Below, one piece after another: positions 1 through 6,924 of a DNA stretch of 64,000 nucleotides (position 1 is its first letter; each line of letters opens with the position of its first letter). The notes under the pieces were generated by a model, which was not told the DNA's origin, did no database searches, and saw only the letters and a list, made by a program, of their open reading frames with translations. Source of the stretch: Herbaspirillum sp. alder98 (GTDB lineage Bacteria > Pseudomonadota > Gammaproteobacteria > Burkholderiales > Burkholderiaceae_D); the NCBI RefSeq assembly GCF_020179755.1, contig NZ_JAIUCY010000002.1, positions 434,001 through 498,000 of the forward strand, read 5' to 3'. The position numbers and the translations under genes are program-made.

Positions 1-200
1 TCGATGATCTTGCTGGTGACGATATAGACCCCGGTCGAGGCCCGCAGTGACGGGTTCAGGATGCGCTGCTCGGAACCCAGGTGCACATTGAGCACCCCGC
101 CGCGACGCGGCTCGGTCTGCGAGTAGACGATGCCTGGCCAGGCCGATGCGACCAGGAGGGCTCCAGATGACAACAAGAACTGCCGGCGATTTGCGCTCAT
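1..200 (-). CDS. ABC transporter substrate-binding protein, peptide/nickel (SBP_bac_5) type, N-terminal part
   Basis: Only the first 66 or so codons lie in the window; the gene runs off the left edge. The ATG at 200 opens a twin-arginine-like signal (NRRQFLL at residues 4-10, then a hydrophobic run to about residue 22). The mature start, with GGVLNVHLGSEQRILNPSLR, resembles the first strand of dipeptide/nickel-family periplasmic binding proteins, which deliver oligopeptides, nickel or similar ligands to an ABC permease. The ligand cannot be told from this fragment. The gene is divergent from the encapsulin operon across a 338 bp gap. Confidence 0.75.
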   Translation of the reverse strand, partial: MSANRRQFLLSSGALLVASAWPGIVYSQTEPRRGGVLNVHLGSEQRILNPSLRASTGVYIVTSKII

Positions 201-221
201 TATTTTCCCGAAATAGTAGTT

Positions 222-252
222 AGAACTCATTTAATCAATAGACGTGAGTTCT
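222..252. promoter_or_regulatory. Perfect 8-bp inverted repeat, candidate operator
   Basis: AGAACTCA (222-229) is exactly complemented by TGAGTTCT (245-252) with a 15 bp AT-rich spacer. It lies just upstream of the left-going binding-protein start at 200, where a repressor or activator of that gene could bind. The factor is unknown. Confidence 0.4.
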
Positions 253-411
253 GCAAAACAGAGCGGAGATTACGGGCGGCGTGCTGCTTTGCGGAACGAC
301 CGATTTCGCATTAACAAATTCGGTTTGCGGCGCATCGACGGCAACGCCCGCCCAGAGCGCATGTGAGACAGACACTGTCGCGCGTGAAGCTCGGCGTTAT
401 TCGGTTTCCAA

Positions 412-448
412 CTTAGAAACCAATTTTTAATTCGTTTGGTTTGCTAAG
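412..448. promoter_or_regulatory. Imperfect dyad upstream of the encapsulin operon
   Basis: CTTAGAAACCAA (412-423) faces TTGGTTTGCTAAG (436-448), complementary except for one extra base, with a 12 bp AT-rich centre. It ends about 90 bp before the rhodanese start codon. It could bind the XRE protein encoded in the operon or a sulfur regulator; neither is shown. Confidence 0.4.
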
Positions 449-538
449 AGCGGGATTTAAAGTCTCCTCATCGATGCCGTCTATAGCCACCAAAACCGCT
501 GACGGCGCACCCACGCCAAATCAACAGGAGCCACCCAC

Positions 539-1045
539 ATGTCATCGGCAAACGCGGCCGCCGCGCCCGCATCCACCACCGCCCCCTCCGGCAACATCGA
601 ACTGCCTGAAGCCTTGCAGGCGATCCGCGACCAGGCCGCTGCCGCCGGCCTGCCCTTTGCCGGCACGGTCAATCCGCAGACCGCCTGGGAGTTGTTCTCT
701 ACCGGTCAGGTCCTGTTAGTCGATGTGCGCACTGCCGAAGAGCGCAAGTTCGTGGGGCAAGTGCCCGATACCCTGCACGTGGCCTGGGCCACCGGCACCG
801 CGATGTCGCGCAACCCGCGCTTTGTGCGTGAGCTGGAAAGCCGTATCGGCGGCAAGCAGGTGCCGGCGCTGTTGCTGTGCCGCAGCGGCAAGCGCTCGGC
901 CGCCGCCGCCGAAGCCGCGACCAAGGCCGGCCTGACCTGTATTTTCAATATCAGCGAAGGCTTCGAGGGCGAGATCGACGCTCACGGGCAGCGCGGCCAC
1001 GGTGATGGCTGGCGCTTCCACGGTTTGCCCTGGGTCCAGGACTGA
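539..1045 (+). CDS. Rhodanese-like sulfurtransferase of the encapsulin operon
   Basis: A 168-residue, single-domain rhodanese with no signal peptide. CAGGAG at 525-530 sets the ATG at 539. The active-site loop CRSGKRS (114-120) contains the cysteine that forms a persulfide, and the preceding VDVRTAEE (61-68) is the usual substrate-side motif. The family moves sulfane sulfur from donors such as thiosulfate or a desulfurase persulfide to nucleophilic acceptors. The Ala/Pro-rich first 18 residues look disordered. It is the first gene of a run continuing to the serine acetyltransferase after 36 bp, then XRE, shell and desulfurase. I infer that it feeds or drains the sulfur handled by the compartment. 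Whether it enters the shell or stays in the cytosol is not visible. Confidence 0.85.
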   Translation: MSSANAAAAPASTTAPSGNIELPEALQAIRDQAAAAGLPFAGTVNPQTAWELFSTGQVLLVDVRTAEERKFVGQVPDTLHVAWATGTAMSRNPRFVRELESRIGGKQVPALLLCRSGKRSAAAAEAATKAGLTCIFNISEGFEGEIDAHGQRGHGDGWRFHGLPWVQD

Positions 1046-1081
1046 ACCCGACCTCGCGTCTTCATCACATCAGAGGAATGC

Positions 1082-2026
1082 ATGGCCAGTTTCGATATCT
1101 ATCAGATCGTGCAGTCGCTGCAGGAGGTGCGCCTGGGCTGGCGTGCCGCGCAGCGCCGCAATAGCGACGCCGGGGCGCGCGAATTTCCGTCGCGCGAGGC
1201 CTTGTCGGTCATCGTCGAGCAACTCAAGGGGGTCTTGTTTCCGATGCGCCTGGGGCCGCCGGACCTGCGCCAGGAAAGCGAGAACTTCCACGTCGCTTAT
1301 TCCCTCGACGCCGCCCTGCACGGCCTGCTCAAGCAGGTGCAGCTCGAACTGCGCTACAGCGCCGGGCTGCAGGACCAGGCCGACAGCGCCGCCGAGGCCG
1401 AGCAGCAGGCGCTGCATGTCACGCGCGCCTTCGCCGCCTCGCTGCCCGATATCCGGGCCCTGCTCGACAGCGACGTGCTGGCCGCCTTCCAGGGCGACCC
1501 CGCCGCGCGCAGCGTGGACGAAGTGCTGCTCTGCTATCCGGGCGTACTGGCGATGATCCATTACCGCCTGGCGCATCGCCTGTATCACCTGGGCCTGCCG
1601 CTGCTGGCGCGCATCATCTCGGAGCTGGCGCACAGCACCACCGGCATCGACATCCATCCGGGGGCGCGTATCGGCGCGGCCTTCTTCATCGACCATGGCA
1701 CCGGCGTGGTGATCGGCGAGACCGCCGTCATCGGCGAACGGGTACGCATCTACCAGGCTGTCACGCTGGGCGCGAAACGTTTTCCGACCGACGCCGAGGG
1801 CAACCTGCAAAAGGGATGGCCGCGCCATCCGGTAGTGCAGGACGATGTGGTGATCTATGCCGGCGCCACCATCCTGGGCCGCATCACGGTGGGCCAGGGT
1901 GCGGTGATCGGCGGCAATGTCTGGTTGACCCAGGATGTGCCGCCCGGGGCGCATATCTCGCAGGCCGCTTCGCGCGAAGAGGAGCGTGGTATCGGCGCGC
2001 TGCCTCCTACGGCCGCGGCAGCCTGA
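1082..2026 (+). CDS. epsC: Serine O-acetyltransferase (EpsC/SrpH type)
   Basis: A 314-residue protein with an alpha-helical N-terminal half and a left-handed beta-helix of hexapeptide repeats (about 190-290). It acetylates L-serine with acetyl-CoA, the committed step to cysteine. Asp190 in GIDIHP and His205 in DHGTG are 15 residues apart, like the catalytic pair of CysE. AGAGGA at 1072-1077 supports the ATG at 1082. The C-terminus ends in PPTAAAA rather than the isoleucine by which CysE tails dock into cysteine synthase, so a classical CysE-CysK complex is unlikely. It lies between rhodanese and XRE genes in the encapsulin operon, where it would supply the cysteine precursor for the downstream desulfurase. 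Confidence 0.9.
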   Translation: MASFDIYQIVQSLQEVRLGWRAAQRRNSDAGAREFPSREALSVIVEQLKGVLFPMRLGPPDLRQESENFHVAYSLDAALHGLLKQVQLELRYSAGLQDQADSAAEAEQQALHVTRAFAASLPDIRALLDSDVLAAFQGDPAARSVDEVLLCYPGVLAMIHYRLAHRLYHLGLPLLARIISELAHSTTGIDIHPGARIGAAFFIDHGTGVVIGETAVIGERVRIYQAVTLGAKRFPTDAEGNLQKGWPRHPVVQDDVVIYAGATILGRITVGQGAVIGGNVWLTQDVPPGAHISQAASREEERGIGALPPTAAAA

Positions 2027-2038
2027 AAGAAGGCACCC

Positions 2039-2374
2039 ATGACACAGACGGCACAGACGGCAAAAAAGGAAACGCTCGAACCGCTGGCGGCCGGCGACAT
2101 CGCTGCCAGCCCGCTGGTGCAGAACTTCGGCATCGGGGTGCGCCAGCTGCGACGGGCGCGCGGCTGGTCGCAAGAGCAACTGGCCGAGAATTCCAACCTG
2201 AATCGATCCTATATCGGCGAGATCGAGCGCGGCACCGCCATCGCATCGCTGGTGACGGTAGAAAAACTGGCGACCGCGCTGACCTTGACCCCATCGGCCC
2301 TGATCACCCGTGGCGAGAGCATCCACCAGCAGAACCTGGTGCGCGGGCTAGAGTTGATGGCTATAGCATGTTGA
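2039..2374 (+). CDS. XRE-family helix-turn-helix regulator
   Basis: A 111-residue protein with one Cro/CI-type DNA-binding domain at about residues 30-88; its recognition helices lie around WSQEQLAENSNLNRSYIGEIE. There is no C-terminal ligand or peptidase domain, and the first 25 residues are a low-complexity extension. The gene starts 12 bp after the acetyltransferase stop and lies 85 bp before the shell gene. Being embedded in the operon suggests autoregulation in response to sulfur or cysteine status, perhaps through the dyad at 412-448. That link is inference. The effector-less architecture means any signal would have to come from a partner or from protein abundance. Confidence 0.85.
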   Translation: MTQTAQTAKKETLEPLAAGDIAASPLVQNFGIGVRQLRRARGWSQEQLAENSNLNRSYIGEIERGTAIASLVTVEKLATALTLTPSALITRGESIHQQNLVRGLELMAIAC

Positions 2375-2459
2375 GCACACCCGGCCCAGCCGCGACACTC
2401 TGGGCGTCGCTTCCATAGCGCAAATCCTTCCCCCCAATCTTCTACTACATGGAGTCACG

Positions 2460-3392
2460 ATGTCGGCAACAGTCGGTGGTACCGTCGCACTTGGCGATAA
2501 TGCAGCACGGCAATTAGCCAATGCGACCAAGACCGCTCCCCAACTCGAAACCATCAGCCCGCGCTGGCTGACGCACCTGCTGCAATGGGTGCCGGTGGAA
2601 GCGGGTATCTATCGCTTGAACAAGGTCAAGAACCCGGAGTCGATCAAGGTCACCTGCACCGCTCGCGAAGAAGAAAACCAGCTGCCGCGCACTTTCGTGG
2701 ACTATGAAGAGCAGCCGCGCGAATTCTTCCTCAATGCGGTCTCGACCGTGCTGGACGTGCATACCCGGATCTCGGACCTGTACAGCAGCCCGCACGACCA
2801 GATCAAGGAGCAGTTGCGCCTGACCATCGAGACCATCAAGGAAAACCAGGAAAGCGAACTGATCAATAACCCGGACTACGGCCTGCTGGCGCAGGTGACC
2901 GACGAACAGCGGATCTTCCCGCTGACGGGCGCACCGACCCCGGACGACCTGGACGAGCTGCTGACCAAGGTGTGGAAGGAACCGGCCTTCTTCCTGACCC
3001 ACCCGCTGGCGATTGCCGCCTTCGGTCGCGAAGCCACCCGTCGTGGCACGCCGCCGCCCACGGTCAGCCTGTTCGGTTCGCAATTCATCACCTGGCGCGG
3101 CATTCCGCTGATCCCGTCCGACAAGGTGCCGGTGGCCGACGGCAAGAGCAAGATCCTGCTGCTGCGCGTGGGCGACAAGCGCCAGGGCGTGGTCGGGCTG
3201 TTCCAGCCGGGCCTGCCGGGCGAACAGAGCCCGGGGCTGTCGGTGCGCTTCATGGGCATCAACAACCATGCGATCTCGTCGTACCTGATCTCGCTCTATT
3301 GCTCGCTGGCGGTGCTGACCACGGATGCGCTGGCGGTGCTGGACGATGTCGAGATCAACAAGTACCACGACTATCCCGACACCTATAAATAA
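2460..3392 (+). CDS. srpI: Family 2A encapsulin shell protein (SrpI-like)
   Basis: A 310-residue protein matching the SrpI-type encapsulins, which have the HK97 phage-capsid fold and self-assemble into closed icosahedral nanocompartments. GGAG at 2451-2454 fixes the ATG at 2460. The N-terminal arm (1-60) is followed by a P-domain/E-loop-like middle and an A-domain-like C-terminal half ending in a tyrosine-rich tail (EINKYHDYPDTYK). There is no membrane segment or signal. The next gene, 9 bp downstream, encodes the cognate cargo, a cysteine desulfurase with an N-terminal loading domain. In characterised members of this family, shell plus desulfurase sequesters elemental sulfur in the cytosol. 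No phage genes are nearby, so it is a domesticated shell rather than prophage debris. Confidence 0.92.
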   Translation: MSATVGGTVALGDNAARQLANATKTAPQLETISPRWLTHLLQWVPVEAGIYRLNKVKNPESIKVTCTAREEENQLPRTFVDYEEQPREFFLNAVSTVLDVHTRISDLYSSPHDQIKEQLRLTIETIKENQESELINNPDYGLLAQVTDEQRIFPLTGAPTPDDLDELLTKVWKEPAFFLTHPLAIAAFGREATRRGTPPPTVSLFGSQFITWRGIPLIPSDKVPVADGKSKILLLRVGDKRQGVVGLFQPGLPGEQSPGLSVRFMGINNHAISSYLISLYCSLAVLTTDALAVLDDVEINKYHDYPDTYK

Positions 3393-3401
3393 TAGGCAAC
3401 C

Positions 3402-5300
3402 GTGAGCACATCCCCTCTCCCTCCCCCGCAAGAAGTGGTACCGCCGTTTGATCCGGCACTGCTGGCGCGGCTGGCCACGGAGCTGTTCGCCGCGCCGCCT
3501 TCGCTGCCGCACGGCTTCCAGCCGCCGGCCAATGTGGCGCCCCCGGCGTCGCCCCTGGCCAGTCCGGTCGGACTCGGCCAGGGCGTGCCCGGCACCGCCA
3601 TCCCGCAAGGATTGGCGCCGGGCGTGAACCTGATCCCGTCGTCGCCGCACCAGGTGCTGACATTGGGCAACCGCGCGCCGGCACTGGCGCCGGCGGCCCA
3701 GGCCGGCAACGGCGTGCCGGACAAGGCGCTGTCGGCGCTGCCAGCCTATGAGCCGCGTCTGGGCGGCGCTGTGCTGGGCGTGCCGCAAGCGCTCGGCAGT
3801 GATGCCTTGCCCGGCCCCGCCGGCAACGGCGTCGCCGATGGCGGTTATTACTTCCTCAATGGCAGTCACGGTCATCCGCAAGCGCCAGCGTCGGCCCCCG
3901 CCGTGTCGGCGCCGGCAGCGGTGCCAGTGGCGGTGCCGGCACCATCGGCGGCGTCGACTTCGGCGGCTTCATCGCCGCAGTACTACTTCGTGCATTCCGT
4001 GCAGCATCCGAACGGCTATGTGACCCCGGCCAAGGCCGCTCCGCATCCGGTGTCGGCGCCCGGTGGCGGCCAGCAGCCGGCTGGCTTTGACGTGCATGCC
4101 GTGCGACGTGATTTCCCGATCCTGCAGGAACGCGTCAATGGCCGGCAGCTGGTGTGGCTCGACAATGCCGCCACCACCCACAAGCCGCAGGCGGTGATCG
4201 ACCGGCTGTCGGAATTCTATCGGCGCGAGAACTCCAACATCCATCGCGCGGCCCACGAACTGGCAGCGCGCGCCACCGATGCCTATGAAGGCGCGCGCGA
4301 ACGGGTGCGCAGCTTCATCAACGCGACGGACGTGAATGAAGTCATCTTCGTGCGCGGCACCACCGAGGCCATCAACCTGGTGGCCAAGAGCTGGGGCGGC
4401 AAGCACGTGGGCGCAGGCGACGAAATCATCGTCTCGCACCTGGAACACCATGCCAACATCGTGCCGTGGCAGCAACTGGCGGCAGAAAAAGGCGCGCGCC
4501 TGCGGGTGATTCCGGTGGATGACAGCGGCCAGATACTGCTGGATGAATACGTGAAGTTGCTCAACGAGCGGACCAGGATCGTGGCGGTAACCCAGGTATC
4601 GAACGCGCTGGGCACGGTCACCCCGATCCGCCAGATCGTCGACCTGGCCCATGCCGCAGGCGTGCCGGTGCTGGTCGACGGCGCGCAATCGGTGTCGCAC
4701 ATGCGTACCGACGTGCAGGCGCTGGGCGCCGACTTCTTCGTGTTCTCGGGCCACAAGGTATTCGGCCCGACCGGCATTGGCGCCCTGTGGGGCCGGCGCG
4801 CGCTGCTCGAAGACATGCCGCCCTGGCAAGGCGGCGGCAACATGATTGCCGACGTCACCTTCGAGAAGACCGTGTACCAGCCCTTGCCCAACACCTTCGA
4901 AGCCGGCACCGGCAATATTGCCGATGCGGTCGGACTGGGGGCGGCCATCGACTACGTCAATCGTATCGGCATCGACAACATCGCCGCCTACGAGCATGCG
5001 CTGGTCGACTATGGCATGCGCGAACTGGGCGCGATTGCCGGCGTGCGCCTGATCGGCACCGCCGTCAACAAGGCCAGCGTGATGTCGTTCGTGCTGGACG
5101 GCTACAGCACTGAGGAAGTCGGCCGCGCGCTGAACCAGGAAGGCATCGCCGTGCGTACCGGCCATCACTGCGCGCAACCGATCCTGCGCCGCTTCGGCGT
5201 CGAGACCACGGTGCGCCCGTCGCTGGCGTTCTATAACACTTTCGATGAGATCGACAGCCTGACCACGGTGATTCGTCGCCTGGCAGGACAACGACGCTGA
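3402..5300 (+). CDS. Encapsulin cargo: type II cysteine desulfurase with N-terminal loading domain
   Basis: 632 residues from a GTG start 9 bp after the shell gene. Residues 1-227 are a Pro/Ala/Gly-rich, probably disordered cargo-loading domain. Short motifs recur: AGNGV at 101 and 140, and YYF followed by an HP-containing segment at 149 and 194. Residues 228-632 form a SufS/CsdA-like fold. Lys452 (SGHKVFGPTG) should bind PLP, the His pair 349-350 stacks at the cofactor, and Cys590 (RTGHHCAQP) carries the persulfide. The enzyme converts cysteine to alanine and sulfane sulfur. The prefix is absent from ordinary SufS (about 400 residues) and is the known targeting element of family 2A cargo. 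Last gene of the operon; a terminator follows 24 bp later. Confidence 0.93.
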   Translation: MSTSPLPPPQEVVPPFDPALLARLATELFAAPPSLPHGFQPPANVAPPASPLASPVGLGQGVPGTAIPQGLAPGVNLIPSSPHQVLTLGNRAPALAPAAQAGNGVPDKALSALPAYEPRLGGAVLGVPQALGSDALPGPAGNGVADGGYYFLNGSHGHPQAPASAPAVSAPAAVPVAVPAPSAASTSAASSPQYYFVHSVQHPNGYVTPAKAAPHPVSAPGGGQQPAGFDVHAVRRDFPILQERVNGRQLVWLDNAATTHKPQAVIDRLSEFYRRENSNIHRAAHELAARATDAYEGARERVRSFINATDVNEVIFVRGTTEAINLVAKSWGGKHVGAGDEIIVSHLEHHANIVPWQQLAAEKGARLRVIPVDDSGQILLDEYVKLLNERTRIVAVTQVSNALGTVTPIRQIVDLAHAAGVPVLVDGAQSVSHMRTDVQALGADFFVFSGHKVFGPTGIGALWGRRALLEDMPPWQGGGNMIADVTFEKTVYQPLPNTFEAGTGNIADAVGLGAAIDYVNRIGIDNIAAYEHALVDYGMRELGAIAGVRLIGTAVNKASVMSFVLDGYSTEEVGRALNQEGIAVRTGHHCAQPILRRFGVETTVRPSLAFYNTFDEIDSLTTVIRRLAGQRR

Positions 5301-5323
5301 TGGTGCTGTTGAGGTAAGCCTGA

Positions 5324-5357
5324 AGCGGTCCCGGCGTATGCCCGGACCGCTTTTTTT
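5324..5357 (+). terminator. Rho-independent terminator closing the encapsulin operon
   Basis: AGCGGTCC (5324-5331) pairs exactly with GGACCGCT (5344-5351). An inner GGC/GCC extension and a run of seven T follow, a strong factor-independent stop. Confidence 0.9.
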
Positions 5358-5473
5358 CGTCCGTGCTAACCCAGATCAAGTTTCGTGCATTGCAGGCATT
5401 TACCGGCGCCAGGCACCAGCGCATAGTGGGCAGGCAAGGATTTCACCCTCCCATCTCGCGCAAAGGAGTGCAT

Positions 5474-6499
5474 ATGACGCAAATAATGAAGGCCGCCGTG
5501 GTGCGCCAGTTCGGCCAGCCATTGAGCATCGAAGAAGTGCCGGTACCGACCCCGGGTCCGGGCCAGATCCTGGTCAAGTACGAAGCCACCGGCGTATGCC
5601 ACACCGATCTGCATGCGGCCCACGGCGACTGGCCGGTCAAGCCAGCGCCGCCGTTCATTCCCGGCCATGAGGGCGTCGGCTTCGTCGCGGCCCTGGGCGC
5701 CGGCGTGACCCACGTGAAGGAAGGCGACCGCGTCGGCGTGCCCTGGCTGCACACCGCCTGTGGTTGCTGCACGCCTTGCCGCACCGGTTGGGAAACCCTG
5801 TGCGGCGACCAGAAAAATACCGGCTATTCGATCAACGGCACCTTCGCCCAGTATGGCCTGGCCGATCCGGCCTTCGTTGGACGCCTGCCCGATACGCTGG
5901 AGTTCGGCCCGGCCGCGCCGATCCTGTGCGCCGGCGTCACGGTCTACAAGGGCCTCAAGGAAACCGAGGTCCGCCCCGGCGAATGGGTCGTCATCTCGGG
6001 CATCGGCGGCCTGGGCCACATGGCGGTGCAATACGCCAAGGCGATGGGCATGCATGTGGTGGCGGCCGACATCCACGAAGACAAGCTGGCACTGGCGCGC
6101 CAACTGGGCGCTGACCTGGTGATCGATGCCCGCGACCAGAAGGCGGTGGCCGAGGTGCAGCGCATCATCGGTGGCGCCCATGGCGCGCTGGTGACGGCAG
6201 TCTCGCCCAAGGCGATGCAACAGGCGTTCGGTTTCCTGCGCCCGCGCGGCACCATGGCGCTGGTCGGGCTGCCTCCGGGCGACATCAGCCTGCCGGTCTT
6301 CGAAACGGTGCTCAAGCGCATCACGGTGCGCGGCTCCATCGTGGGCACCCGGCAAGACCTCGAAGAGTCGCTGATGTTCGCCGCCGAAGGCCGTGTGGCG
6401 GCGCACTTCAGCTGGGACAAGATCGAGAACATCAATGCCATCTTCGCCCGCATGGAAGAAGGCAAGATCGATGGCCGTATCGTGCTCGACCTGAACTGA
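5474..6499 (+). CDS. adhP: Zinc-dependent alcohol dehydrogenase, AdhP type
   Basis: 341 residues, close to the usual 336-340 of AdhP. AGGAG at 5464-5468 with the ATG at 5474 decides the start; the reading frame is open further upstream but without a ribosome site. Catalytic zinc ligands Cys42 and His65/Glu66 (GHEGVG) are present. The structural-zinc cysteines are 96, 99, 102 and 110. The Rossmann motif GIGGLGHMAVQYAKA marks NAD binding. The enzyme oxidises primary alcohols such as ethanol or reduces aldehydes in the cytosol. It stands alone between two terminators (5324-5357 and 6528-6559), so it is a monocistronic unit not linked to the encapsulin operon. Confidence 0.93.
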   Translation: MTQIMKAAVVRQFGQPLSIEEVPVPTPGPGQILVKYEATGVCHTDLHAAHGDWPVKPAPPFIPGHEGVGFVAALGAGVTHVKEGDRVGVPWLHTACGCCTPCRTGWETLCGDQKNTGYSINGTFAQYGLADPAFVGRLPDTLEFGPAAPILCAGVTVYKGLKETEVRPGEWVVISGIGGLGHMAVQYAKAMGMHVVAADIHEDKLALARQLGADLVIDARDQKAVAEVQRIIGGAHGALVTAVSPKAMQQAFGFLRPRGTMALVGLPPGDISLPVFETVLKRITVRGSIVGTRQDLEESLMFAAEGRVAAHFSWDKIENINAIFARMEEGKIDGRIVLDLN

Positions 6500-6527
6500 G
6501 ATCGATACCCTGACGCAACGATCACTT

Positions 6528-6559
6528 CCCCGTCGATACCTGGGTGTCGGCGGGGTTTT
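6528..6559 (+). terminator. Rho-independent terminator after adhP
   Basis: CCCCGTCGATACC (6528-6540) folds back on GGTGTCGGCGGGG (6543-6555) with two T-G wobbles, followed by TTTT. It ends only 17 bp before the next start codon, so that gene's message probably starts elsewhere or depends on readthrough. Confidence 0.7.
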
Positions 6560-6576
6560 ACTTTGGAGAACACAGC

Positions 6577-6921
6577 ATGAAAGATAAACCTGGCGGAGAA
6601 CGCCACACCCATCAGGAATGGAGCGAGAGCCTGGAACAACTGGATCTGGAGATCGTGCGCCTGGCCACGATCTGCCAGGTGCGCATACTGGAGCCGGGCG
6701 TGCTCGGGCGCGTGCTCGACAACGATGCCCGCGATTGCGGCAATGACAGCGCGCACGCCTTCGAATCGCTACGGGGGCTGCTGTACCTGCATTTCCAGGT
6801 GCAGCAGGAACTGGCCGAAGCCTTCGGCCAGGCCGACACCGCCCGCATCGTGCACCGGGTGTGGGAACACCTCAAACCACGCATCGGCGACCAGTTGGGT
6901 GACTGGCCGCCGGCCCGCTGA
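6577..6921 (+). CDS. Small hypothetical protein
   Basis: 114 residues, cytosolic by appearance (no signal or membrane segment), with GGAGA at 6565-6569 before the ATG. It is predicted largely alpha-helical, with evenly spaced Leu/Val in residues 15-50 and 60-100, and Cys33 and Cys54. I do not recognise the family. Codon use and GC match the neighbours, so it is probably a real gene. It converges on the DASS transporter gene with 3 bp between stop codons. No function is proposed. Confidence 0.65.
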   Translation: MKDKPGGERHTHQEWSESLEQLDLEIVRLATICQVRILEPGVLGRVLDNDARDCGNDSAHAFESLRGLLYLHFQVQQELAEAFGQADTARIVHRVWEHLKPRIGDQLGDWPPAR

Positions 6922-6924
6922 CCC

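Larger units (their letters stand above)
201..538. promoter_or_regulatory. Divergent intergenic region upstream of the encapsulin operon
   Basis: This 338 bp stretch holds no convincing gene. It is more AT-rich than its surroundings and separates the left-going binding-protein gene from the right-going rhodanese gene, so it should carry promoters for both. Two dyads are visible (222-252 and 412-448), plus the heptamer TTTGCGG twice in direct orientation at 288 and 324. I could not assign a confident -35/-10 pair. Confidence 0.5.

Noticed and set aside
2460..3392. Prophage capsid gene
   Set aside because: No portal, terminase, protease or tail genes nearby, and the next gene is a loading-domain desulfurase, so encapsulin is the better call.
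2514..3881. 455-codon open frame on the minus strand opposite the shell and desulfurase genes
   Set aside because: Arg/His/Gln-rich translation with no family resemblance; a GC-rich antisense shadow of two well-supported genes.
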